15,786 bases of DNA, from assembly GCA_964442345.1 (NCBI GenBank), contig CAYTZD010000038.1:1-15786 (forward strand), read 5' to 3'. The DNA comes from Hippea sp964442345 (lineage in GTDB: Bacteria; Campylobacterota_A; Desulfurellia; Desulfurellales; Hippeaceae). Each line of letters begins with the position of its first letter. The first letter of the stretch is position 1. Shown one piece after another: positions 1 to 7,090 of this stretch. The notes beneath the pieces were generated by a model. The model saw nothing but the letters and a program-made list of their open reading frames with translations, was not told where the DNA came from and did no database searches. The translations under genes and the position numbers were made by a program.

Positions 1-187
1 TTTTATAGCTAATCTGTTTTGTTGAATACAGTCCTGTTTTTGGTATTCCTGTTGTTATTCTTATGCCTTTTTTGCCAAATGTTATGTGAAATCCGCGCCT
101 GCCTAAGGAGATAGAGAATCCCGTTTTTGATATGTTTAATGTTATGCCTTTGGTTAATCTTATTCTTCTGTAAAATCTTATGCTCAT
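1..187 (-). CDS. DUF4236 family protein, 3' part cut by window edge
   Basis: A reading frame opens with ATG at 185-187 and stays open to the left edge, giving 62 residues. It begins MSIRFYRRIRLTKGITLNIS and continues with short repeated beta-type elements containing ISKTGFSISLGRRG, FGKKGIRITTGIP and KTGLYSTK. This matches my memory of the DUF4236 N-terminal domain, where lines of the form SKxGxSxSxGxRG, GxxGxRxTxGxPGTGL follow one another. The function of the family is unknown; it is a small domain often found at the start of longer proteins. An AGGA at 194-197 (on the minus strand) lies about seven bases before the start. It lies 37 bases after the stop of the FliK-like gene, on the same strand, so it is probably the last visible gene of the der operon. 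The rest of the protein is outside the window. Confidence 0.75.
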   Translation of the reverse strand, partial: MSIRFYRRIRLTKGITLNISKTGFSISLGRRGFHITFGKKGIRITTGIPKTGLYSTKQISYK

Positions 188-224
188 ACTTTTTATCCTA
201 ATCTCTTTTTTTGTTTTTGCAACT

Positions 225-1403
225 CTATATCTTTATGTTTAATCTTTTTTCGTTAATAAGTGGCTTTGTGTCTGTTAGTCCTATATATAGATTTACATTC
301 CCAAGCAGTCCTTTTATCTTATCTTCCATCGATTTAAACTTCTCAAATGACTTCTTATTTGAGAAGAATAGACTTATTGATGTTGAATCTCCAATTGTCA
401 ATCCGTTTATTAATATTGTTCCATAGGATGAACTTGATACTATCAATGTTATTTTAAATGCCTTTTTGCCATCTTTTGAATTGAGTTTTTCCTTTTTTAA
501 AAATACCTTCTCTTCTTTTGAATTTATCACAAACGGCAGCATTACAAAAAGATTCTCTTGCTCGTTTGTTTGGATAGTGCCAAACTGTTTTATGCTTTCT
601 TTGATTAGGTTTGATAGCTTTTCTATATCATCTCTGTTTTTTGATGAGTGAAGTTTTAGTTTTTGTATGATTTCTTCAATGATTTTCTGGTCGATTTTTT
701 TGTTTTTTATTAGATTTTTTTCTGCTTCTGACAGTAGATTTTTTATCTCTTTTTCTGAGATTGCATTTTTTAGCTTTACGATGCTTGATATAAGCTTCAG
801 CCTATCGTTGTTTGATACTGCTTCCTTTAATTTGTTAATGTTCTCATCTATAAGTTTTTCTGGGTCATTTATTACAACTGCCGAAGTTTTCTTGATGAAA
901 TTAACGGGAGCCGCTTTATTTTCGATAACTTTTATCTCTTTTTCATCTTCTAAGATTATTTTTATCAAACTTGAGTTTATGGGTTTTTCTGTTTCTAATT
1001 CAATTAGTTTGCCTTTTATGTTTACAAGGTAAAGTGTATCGGATTTTTTCTGGACTATCTCAGCTTCTATTGAATTTTCTTCAAAAAGCATTAATGTTTT
1101 TAACTCTTTTGCAAGATTATCTGAGATTTTTATTGGTATCTTTGTTATCTTCTGTGTCTTGCTGGCATCTATTAGCTTTAAAACTATCTGCGGCGATAAG
1201 CTTTTAACTTCAACTAAAACCTTCTTAGAATTAATCGGTATATTTGAAGATGCTTCAAACAACTTTCCCTTTAGCCTTATAATGTATTTAAAATCGCCTT
1301 TTTTTGAGACGACGAAGGCTTCTATTTTCTCACCGACTTTGAGTAGATTTTTTAACTGCTGTGGCGTTATGTTTAGTTTTATGTTTAATGTTTCTATCTG
1401 CAT
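225..1403 (-). CDS. FliK-like protein (flagellar hook-length control C-terminal domain, tentative)
   Basis: 392 residues, very rich in Lys, Ile and Ser. The N-terminal part (about 1-165) has repeated beta-rich segments with no clear signature. A helical, charged middle (about 185-275) is likely coiled coil. The C-terminal part (about 282-385) has the pattern of the FliK C-terminal domain (Flg_hook): a LPF start, then alternating strands around FKITLIVSSSSYGTILINGL, then a helix (FEKFKSMEDKIKGLLG) and a final strand. FliK is the exported ruler that switches flagellar secretion from hook to filament. The assignment rests on pattern only; no flagellar genes are adjacent, and the small FlhB-like protein that often follows such genes is absent. 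The start overlaps the end of the upstream YkgJ-type gene by 10 bases, so the two are co-transcribed. An alternative is a FliK-domain protein with a non-flagellar role. Confidence 0.5.
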   Translation of the reverse strand: MQIETLNIKLNITPQQLKNLLKVGEKIEAFVVSKKGDFKYIIRLKGKLFEASSNIPINSKKVLVEVKSLSPQIVLKLIDASKTQKITKIPIKISDNLAKELKTLMLFEENSIEAEIVQKKSDTLYLVNIKGKLIELETEKPINSSLIKIILEDEKEIKVIENKAAPVNFIKKTSAVVINDPEKLIDENINKLKEAVSNNDRLKLISSIVKLKNAISEKEIKNLLSEAEKNLIKNKKIDQKIIEEIIQKLKLHSSKNRDDIEKLSNLIKESIKQFGTIQTNEQENLFVMLPFVINSKEEKVFLKKEKLNSKDGKKAFKITLIVSSSSYGTILINGLTIGDSTSISLFFSNKKSFEKFKSMEDKIKGLLGNVNLYIGLTDTKPLINEKRLNIKI

Positions 1404-1765
1404 TCTTCTATTGCCGGACAGAGTTTTTTAAGCTCGCTTAATGATAGTTCCTTCAACTTCTCCCAAAATGGGAAACTCTCACACTGCTTTGGCCTTACAG
1501 GATAAATCTCGCATCTATAATTATCATCTAAAAAGACACAGCGCTTTTCGTTTTTTATTACAAGGTCAATTAAGGCAATTTTGTTAAACACCTTTCTTGT
1601 GTATGTTTTCAAAAAATTTTCCCTATTTAAACCCAAAAACTTTGAAATCCTTTCTATATCTTCATCAGTTAGAAACACATAACCTTCACCGATGCAGCAG
1701 AATGCTTTGCAGGTTTTACATCTTGTATCGTCAAAGCAGAACCAAAATCCATCCTTTTTAATCAT
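1394..1765 (-). CDS. YkgJ-type cysteine-cluster protein (CxxCxxxCC)
   Basis: 123 residues with ten cysteines. The N-terminal cluster is C16-K-T-C19-A-F-...-C23-C24, followed by C76 (KRCVFL), C85 (YRCEIY), C95 in an RPKQCESFP motif, and C116 (LCP). This is the signature of the YkgJ / UPF0153 family, annotated as zinc- or iron-chelating. The real cofactor and biochemical role are not established; some members act in protein modification or metal handling. Its ATG overlaps the last eight bases of nth, and its 3' end overlaps the next gene by 10 bases, so it lies inside a compact operon. An AGGTG lies shortly before the start, within nth. Length and motif order are normal for the family. No transmembrane segment is seen; a cytoplasmic protein is likely. 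Confidence 0.85.
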   Translation of the reverse strand: MIKKDGFWFCFDDTRCKTCKAFCCIGEGYVFLTDEDIERISKFLGLNRENFLKTYTRKVFNKIALIDLVIKNEKRCVFLDDNYRCEIYPVRPKQCESFPFWEKLKELSLSELKKLCPAIEECR

Positions 1766-2378
1766 TTACACCTATTTTTGGACAGATATCATTTAAAAAG
1801 CAGTTCTTACAATCCGGTTTTTTAGCCTTACAGATATGTCTGCCAAGCAGGATTAATCCGGTATAGAAGACAATCCAATCTTCTTGGTTAACCTTTTCCA
1901 TTATATCCTTCTCAACCGTCTCTGCCTTTTTTGAGTTTGATATTCCAAGCCTATTTGCAGTCCTTAAAACATGCGTATCAACACCAACGGCTGGTATGCC
2001 AAACCCAATAGATAAAACTATATTTGCCGTTTTTCTTCCAACGCCAGGCAGGCTTGTTAATTCTTCTAAACTATCTGGCACTTCGCAGTTGTATTTTTCG
2101 CAAAGCTTTTTTGCAAGTTCTATTAGGTTTTTTGCCTTTGTATTGTGCATGCTGCAGGATGAGATTATCTCGTTTAGCTCATCAAAGTCTGCATCTTTTA
2201 GTTCTTTTGGCGTTGGGTATTTTTTGAAAAGTTCTTTGGTTATTCTGTTTGTTCGTGCATCTGTGCATCGGGCGGATAAAATCAGCGCCACAAGTAGTTC
2301 AAATGGGTTTGAATAATCAAGTTCTATTTTTGGTTTAGGGTAGCGTTCTTTTATCCGTTTAACTATCTCTTTTATCAT
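1758..2378 (-). CDS. nth: endonuclease III (DNA glycosylase/AP lyase)
   Basis: 206 residues, close to the usual 210. The enzyme removes oxidised pyrimidines from DNA and nicks the abasic site in base-excision repair. The helix-hairpin-helix LPGVGRKTA (110-118) carries the catalytic lysine K116. The catalytic aspartate is D134 in VDTHVLR, 18 residues on, the same spacing as K120/D138 in E. coli. The C-terminal [4Fe-4S] loop has the canonical C-x6-C-x2-C-x5-C spacing in CKAKKPDCKNCFLNDIC. Two DNA-contact positions are unusual: the LSAQ motif reads LSAR (R37), and the GLYxxKA helix reads SMHNTKA (76-82). Both catalytic residues are intact, so activity is expected. The start overlaps the end of der by 20 bases and the end overlaps the YkgJ-type gene by eight bases, indicating one transcript. 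Confidence 0.95.
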   Translation of the reverse strand: MIKEIVKRIKERYPKPKIELDYSNPFELLVALILSARCTDARTNRITKELFKKYPTPKELKDADFDELNEIISSCSMHNTKAKNLIELAKKLCEKYNCEVPDSLEELTSLPGVGRKTANIVLSIGFGIPAVGVDTHVLRTANRLGISNSKKAETVEKDIMEKVNQEDWIVFYTGLILLGRHICKAKKPDCKNCFLNDICPKIGVND

Positions 2379-3657
2379 CTCTTGTGCTTTTGTATGTTAT
2401 TTTTATTGAGCATCCTTTGAAGTCAAATAATTTGTATAAGCTATTCCTTACATATCGCTTGTAGTTTTCTTCAAGCTCGTCTGGTCTGTTTGTAAAGATT
2501 ACAAAATGCGGTGGATTTGTCTCAACCTGTGTCATATATTTTAGTTTGACTTCCTTGCCTTTCTTTGAGAATGGTGCGTTCTGCCTGATGATTGAGTGTA
2601 ATTTCTCGTTTAATTCATGCGTTGGAATTCTTCTTGAGCATATCCTTTGAACGCGATCTATCTTCTTTAGAAGTTTGCCGATATTTTTTCTCTCTTTTGC
2701 GCTTATTGCTATAAATTCAGCAAAACTCGCAGATGGTATTGCTTCCTTTATTACTTTTTCGTATTCCTTTAATTTTACATCATCAAGCAAATCCCATTTG
2801 TTCAGCGCTATAATTAAGCCTTTATTTTTTTGGACAATCTTATCTATAATGTATCTATCCATTGAAGTTAAGCCTTCTTCTGCATCAACCAAAAATACAC
2901 ATATATCGCTTCTGTCAATGGCAAAAAATGAAAATATGCTTGATAATTTATCAATTGCTTTTTTTGTCTTTGCCTTCTTTCTTATACCTGCTGTATCTAT
3001 AAGCAGATAGCATTTGTCGTTATAAAAAAATGGCGTGTCTATGCTGTCTGTTGTCGTTCCAACTTTATCACTAACAACACTTCTATTCTCATTTAAAATT
3101 GCATTGATGAGACTTGATTTTCCGACATTTGACCTGCCTGTTATTGCTATCTTTGCTACGCAGTTGAGTTTTTCTTCGCTTCCTTTGATAATTTCGGCTA
3201 ATTTTTCTTTTAATATTGTTAAGTTCTTTCTGTGTGTTGCCGATATCTTTAAAACATCGCCGAATTTGTAATATTCGTATTCGAATTCCTGTTTTTTTAT
3301 ATCGCTTTTGTTTGCAACAAGGATATATGGTTTTTTGGATTTTAACACATACCTGAATATCTCTTCGTCCTGAATGCTCAAAGGTGTTGTTAAATCAAAT
3401 ACGACTATTATTGCATCGCTTGAGTCTATGGCTAACTTTATCTGATCGTTTATGCTTTCTGAGAATTCACCTTCAGTTTCAAAGCCACCTGTATCTATAA
3501 AAAGCACATCCTTATCATCTATCTTGCCGTATTCAAATATTCTATCTCGTGTCGTGCCTGGCATATCAAGAATCAAGCTTTTGTTTTTGTTTGTAAGTGC
3601 ATTAAATAGTGTTGACTTTCCAACATTGGGCTTTCCAACTATTGCAACCTTTGCCAT
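2359..3657 (-). CDS. der: ribosome biogenesis GTPase Der (EngA)
   Basis: 432 residues with the diagnostic tandem GTPase domains. Domain 1 has G1 GKPNVGKS (8-15), G3 DTGG (55-58) and G4 NKSD (116-119). Domain 2 has G1 GRSNVGKS (174-181), G3 DTAG (221-224) and G4 NKWD (286-289). A KH-like C-terminal domain follows (about 350-432) and ends in the usual basic tail. Der is an essential GTPase that helps mature the 50S ribosomal subunit. The start is supported by an AAGGGGG ribosome binding site (minus strand, 3665-3671) eight bases upstream. It is the first gene of the leftward operon, behind a promoter that faces the one for the HD-domain gene. Length and motifs are normal. Confidence 0.97.
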   Translation of the reverse strand: MAKVAIVGKPNVGKSTLFNALTNKNKSLILDMPGTTRDRIFEYGKIDDKDVLFIDTGGFETEGEFSESINDQIKLAIDSSDAIIVVFDLTTPLSIQDEEIFRYVLKSKKPYILVANKSDIKKQEFEYEYYKFGDVLKISATHRKNLTILKEKLAEIIKGSEEKLNCVAKIAITGRSNVGKSSLINAILNENRSVVSDKVGTTTDSIDTPFFYNDKCYLLIDTAGIRKKAKTKKAIDKLSSIFSFFAIDRSDICVFLVDAEEGLTSMDRYIIDKIVQKNKGLIIALNKWDLLDDVKLKEYEKVIKEAIPSASFAEFIAISAKERKNIGKLLKKIDRVQRICSRRIPTHELNEKLHSIIRQNAPFSKKGKEVKLKYMTQVETNPPHFVIFTNRPDELEENYKRYVRNSLYKLFDFKGCSIKITYKSTRDDKRDS

Positions 3658-3680
3658 TTTTTATCCCCCTTCCTTTTGAA

Positions 3681-3730
3681 AAGATACCAATTTAAAAGTG
3701 ATTTGCAAGTCTCTTTCTTTTTTGTATAGT
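3681..3730. promoter_or_regulatory. divergent promoter pair sharing one palindromic -35 box (der / HD gene)
   Basis: TTGCAA at 3703-3708 is its own reverse complement. Rightward, 16 bases later, stands TATAGT (3725-3730; 5 of 6 to consensus). Leftward, also after 16 bases, stands TATCTT (minus strand, 3686-3681; 4 of 6). Each would start transcription 15-20 bases before its gene, with the ribosome binding sites GGAGG (3741-3745) and AAGGGGG (3671-3665) close behind. The boxes are seen directly; promoter activity is inferred. Confidence 0.5.
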
Positions 3731-3751
3731 AAACCAAGCAGGAGGTTGAAG

Positions 3752-4933
3752 ATGGATACAAAAAGGATTCTGTTTGAGTTAAGCAAATTGTCCGATTCTA
3801 TTGAAGGCAACGATACATTTCATCAAAGAAGGGTTGCAGTTATAGCATTTGAGTTGGCACGAGAGCTTAAGTTTGACAGTTTTGGACTTGACCTTGTCTT
3901 AAAATCTGCACTGATTCACGATATCGCCCTTTTAAACGACACTTCAAAGGTGGAGACATTCAGGCAGATAGTTTATGAAGAGTTCGGAAAACTCAACAAG
4001 CATGCGGTCATAAGCGGCAGAATAGCGCGATTCTTTAACCTTCATCTTGATATAACAACGGCTATAAACTTGCACCACACGCCGCACAATTCAAATTCGT
4101 CTATTATTGGCAGTATTCTGTTTCTGGCAGATAATATTGAAGTTGCGCACAGAAGCCTGACAAATCCATTTGCCTTTGATGAGCTGTTTGAATTTCTCAA
4201 TCAGAAAAGCAATCTGTTTGATAATACGCTTTTAGATGCCTTTAAGAAGTGTTCTCAAAGGGAGTGTTTCTGGTTTTATCTGCTTGATGAGAATGTCGAT
4301 AATAGGATTGAAGAGATTTTGAAGATGCTGCCAGAAGAAGAAGCTGACGATAAGTTTAAGAATGCCTTGTCTTATTTTCTTGCCTATGCAAGCGATAACA
4401 TTGCACCGTTTTTTGATGAATACTCCATACTTACAAAGAATATAGCAACATCGTTAGGCTATAAGCTGAATCTTGATGTAAATAAGCTTAAATATGCGGC
4501 GCTTTTGTCTCATATAGGCAATCTTGTTATTCCGTTTGATGTTTTCAAGAAGGAATCCATTGACGAAGTCGAATACAATATAATAAAATCCCACACGCTT
4601 AATGCAAAAAGAGTGCTTGAAAGGATGGGCTTTGACGATATAGCAGGAATTGTTTTTAGCCATCATGAGAATGTTCAAAATAGTGGTTATCCATGCAAAA
4701 AAATGCCATCGCTTGAGTCGGAAGTTTTGGGATTGTCATCTTTTGTTGCAGCAATGATGCAGGATAGGCCATATAGAGCAGCTTTAAACAATAAGGAGAT
4801 ATTAAACAAGATAGACAAGATGAGCGATAAATACCATAATAATGTTATTAAAGCTTTGAAAGAGATTGATTTTGATAAGGTTAAAAAGACAAAAGATGAA
4901 TATTACGATGCTGTATCAAAGCTATTTTTGTAA
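3752..4933 (+). CDS. tandem HD / degenerate HD-GYP domain protein
   Basis: 393 residues from ATG 3752. This start is chosen because GGAGG at 3741-3745 lies six bases upstream; the frame is open for 18 more codons, but the upstream ATG at 3698 has no ribosome binding site and lies before the predicted promoter. The N-terminal HD domain (about 20-140) keeps likely metal ligands: H24, H56-D57, H84, H108-H109 and D127. The second domain (about 225-375) has HD-GYP hallmarks: H304-H305-E306, G312-Y-P, and DRPYR (338-342). Its HD motif, however, reads S253-H254-I-G-N instead of HDIGK, and the aspartates of the usual DxxDA motif are S330 and A333. HD-GYP enzymes hydrolyse cyclic di-GMP; here the second domain looks catalytically dead and the first may be active on an unknown phosphate ester. 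No membrane segment is seen. The stop is 16 bases before ugd, implying an operon. Confidence 0.8.
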   Translation: MDTKRILFELSKLSDSIEGNDTFHQRRVAVIAFELARELKFDSFGLDLVLKSALIHDIALLNDTSKVETFRQIVYEEFGKLNKHAVISGRIARFFNLHLDITTAINLHHTPHNSNSSIIGSILFLADNIEVAHRSLTNPFAFDELFEFLNQKSNLFDNTLLDAFKKCSQRECFWFYLLDENVDNRIEEILKMLPEEEADDKFKNALSYFLAYASDNIAPFFDEYSILTKNIATSLGYKLNLDVNKLKYAALLSHIGNLVIPFDVFKKESIDEVEYNIIKSHTLNAKRVLERMGFDDIAGIVFSHHENVQNSGYPCKKMPSLESEVLGLSSFVAAMMQDRPYRAALNNKEILNKIDKMSDKYHNNVIKALKEIDFDKVKKTKDEYYDAVSKLFL

Positions 4934-4949
4934 GAAAGGAGAATAAGCA

Positions 4950-6287
4950 ATGAGACTTGCAATGATAGGAAGCGGTTATGTTGGTCTTGTAACAGGCGCC
5001 TGTTTCTCTGAGATGGGCAATAATGTTATCTGTGTCGATATCGATAAGGATAAGATAGAAAAGCTTAAAAAGGGCATAGTGCCTATATTTGAACCCGGCC
5101 TTGATAAGATGATAAAGAGAAATTTACAAAAGGGTAATATAGAATTTACAACGGATTTAAAGTATGCAGTTCAGAATAGCGATATTGTGTTTATAGCCGT
5201 TGGGACGCCGCAGTCTGAAGATGGAAGTGCAGATTTGAACCATGTTTTAAAAGCAGCTGAAAGTATCGGCGAATTTATGGATCATGAGATGATAGTTGTT
5301 GATAAGTCAACCGTTCCCGTCGGCACGGCAGATAAAGTAAGGGAAGTGATAAGTAAAAAGCTAAAAGAGAGATATGGCGATAATATTCCGTTTGCCTTTG
5401 ATGTTGTCTCAAATCCAGAATTTTTAAAGGAAGGTGATGCTATAGCCGATTTTATGAAGCCCGATAGGGTTGTTGTTGGTGCCGATAACGAAAAATCGAT
5501 GAAGATAATGAAGGAGTTATACAGACCGTTTACGCTAAACCATGAGAGATTTATAGCGATGGATGTTAGAAGTGCAGAACTTACCAAATATGCCGCAAAT
5601 GCCATGCTTGCAACGAAGATTTCCTTTATTAACGAGATTTCAAGGATTGCAGAAGCCTTAGGCGCAGACATAAACAAAGTCAGGATAGGTATAGGAAGCG
5701 ACAGAAGGATAGGGTATCACTTTATCTATCCGGGTGTTGGATATGGTGGAAGCTGTTTTCCAAAGGATGTTAGGGCGCTTGAGAAGATGGCATTAGACGC
5801 ACAGATAGAACCTATGATTATAAAGGCTGTGCAGAAGGTAAACGCAACGCAGAGATACTATTTTATAAACAAGATTCTGAATAGATTTGGTGATAATTTA
5901 GAAGGAAGAACCTTTGCCGTGTGGGGACTTGCATTCAAACCGCAGACAGACGATATGAGAGAAGCACCATCGATTACCATTATAAATGAATTGACCAAAA
6001 AGGGTGCTGTAATTAAGGCTTACGATCCAGAAGCGATGGAGAATGCCAAGAATTTTTGGCTAAAGGATAACGATAAGGTTGAATATTTCGATAATAAATA
6101 CGATACGCTAAACAATTCTGATGCGATGATTCTGATAACAGAATGGAAGGAATTTAGAAGCCCTGACTTTTACGAGATGAAGAAAAGGCTTAAAAATCCA
6201 ATCATATTTGACGGCAGGAATCAGTATAACAAGGATTTACTAAAAGAGCTTGGTTTTGAATATTATCAGGTGGGCGTCAAAGCGTAA
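4950..6287 (+). CDS. ugd: UDP-glucose 6-dehydrogenase
   Basis: 445 residues, normal for the UDP-glucose/GDP-mannose dehydrogenase family. It oxidises UDP-glucose to UDP-glucuronate with two NAD+, supplying precursors for capsule, LPS or exopolysaccharide. The Rossmann motif GSGYVG is at 7-12, followed by D30 at the end of the second strand. NPEFLKEG (155-162), the conserved LTKYAANA lysine K213, and GVGYGGSCFPKD with catalytic C269 and D273 are all present, so the enzyme should be active. The C-terminal UDP-binding domain (about 310-440) contains WGLAFKPQTDDMREAPS, also typical. An AAGGAG ribosome binding site lies ahead of the ATG. The gene is 16 bases after the HD/HD-GYP-like gene and probably shares its promoter. 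The last 22 bases overlap, tail to tail, the end of the gene on the other strand. GDP-mannose dehydrogenase is less likely but cannot be fully excluded from motifs alone. Confidence 0.92.
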   Translation: MRLAMIGSGYVGLVTGACFSEMGNNVICVDIDKDKIEKLKKGIVPIFEPGLDKMIKRNLQKGNIEFTTDLKYAVQNSDIVFIAVGTPQSEDGSADLNHVLKAAESIGEFMDHEMIVVDKSTVPVGTADKVREVISKKLKERYGDNIPFAFDVVSNPEFLKEGDAIADFMKPDRVVVGADNEKSMKIMKELYRPFTLNHERFIAMDVRSAELTKYAANAMLATKISFINEISRIAEALGADINKVRIGIGSDRRIGYHFIYPGVGYGGSCFPKDVRALEKMALDAQIEPMIIKAVQKVNATQRYYFINKILNRFGDNLEGRTFAVWGLAFKPQTDDMREAPSITIINELTKKGAVIKAYDPEAMENAKNFWLKDNDKVEYFDNKYDTLNNSDAMILITEWKEFRSPDFYEMKKRLKNPIIFDGRNQYNKDLLKELGFEYYQVGVKA

Positions 6288-7090
6288 GCCTGCCTTTTTA
6301 GTTCTTTTATCTTTTTTGTTGAAAAGCCCATACGAAGCAGGAATTCATCATCGGTAAGGAGGAAATCCTGAACAAGCACTATGCCGTTGTCTAATAGTTT
6401 TTTAAGCAGACTTATCCTTATGCCTATTAAAACTGTGATTGGATAAAGCTTTTTTGTTTCTATCATCTTCTCCAGTCCATTATCTTCTGGGTATCGCCAG
6501 CTTATAACTTTAAAATTATAGCAGTGTGCAAACCGCTTTGCGTCAACCGTCAAGCGTGTATTTGTTACAAGCCAGCCTTCAAACCTTTTCTTTTTGTATT
6601 TTGACTTAAGTGCATCTTCAAGGTCCCTAAAGCGAGATAGAACATACATAGCCACTTTTGCATCGCTTGACCTTGTTGATGTTGAATGATACTTGCATTC
6701 CACTGATACGACTGTGTCTTTTTTGAATGCCAATACATCTATTTCGTGATTTATGCAAAAGCCTTTCTCTATCATATTTGTTTTTGTTTTATAGTTGTAT
6801 GCCTGCATAACCTTTGCAAAGAACTTCTCAAACGGATAACCAGAAGGCCCAAGTCGCATCATTGCCTTCTTTAAAGAGTAGCGCATGGCGTATGTATGTT
6901 CCATGCGCTTTAGAAGTTCCTTTGCAAGCCTGTATATCTTTCTTGTGGGTGTTAAGTCTTTGATATTATTCTCAATTATGTTGGCTATTTCAAGGGCTTC
7001 ATCGGTCGATGCTCCAACCCTGATAAGAGAATTTATCAGCTTTTCTGGTTTGAACTCTTCAACTTCACCGTTTGATTTGATGACTCTCAT
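6266..7090 (-). CDS. ATP-cone + Mrr-like nuclease + HhH domain protein
   Basis: 274 residues in three parts. Residues 1-85 are an ATP-cone, the nucleotide-sensing fold of NrdR and ribonucleotide reductases (starts VIKSNGEVEEFKPEKL; ends YSLKKAMMRLGPSGYPFE). Residues 86-200 look like an Mrr-type PD-(D/E)xK nuclease: E88 in GYPFEKFF, D118 in HEIDVL, and E131-C-K133 in VSVECKYH, a complete candidate metal site. Residues 215-270 resemble a helix-hairpin-helix DNA-binding element (LYPITVLIGIR...LLRMGFSTKKIKEL). I recall this architecture in bacterial and archaeal genomes annotated as restriction endonuclease, but no defined function. There is no methyltransferase beside it, so it is not a classical restriction system. 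The start overlaps the chemoreceptor stop in ATGA (7087-7090) with only a weak ribosome binding site, so translation is probably coupled. The 3' end overlaps ugd by 22 bases. Confidence 0.85.
   Translation of the reverse strand: MRVIKSNGEVEEFKPEKLINSLIRVGASTDEALEIANIIENNIKDLTPTRKIYRLAKELLKRMEHTYAMRYSLKKAMMRLGPSGYPFEKFFAKVMQAYNYKTKTNMIEKGFCINHEIDVLAFKKDTVVSVECKYHSTSTRSSDAKVAMYVLSRFRDLEDALKSKYKKKRFEGWLVTNTRLTVDAKRFAHCYNFKVISWRYPEDNGLEKMIETKKLYPITVLIGIRISLLKKLLDNGIVLVQDFLLTDDEFLLRMGFSTKKIKELKRQAYALTPT

Noticed and set aside
667..1032. 121-codon rightward open frame in the FliK-like gene
   Set aside because: It is Phe/Ser-rich shadow sequence opposite a Lys/Glu-rich gene; the leftward frame has operon context and start overlaps.
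3698..3751. Upstream in-frame start for the HD/HD-GYP-like gene
   Set aside because: It would begin before the predicted promoter -10 and has no ribosome binding site; ATG 3752 has GGAGG at the right distance.
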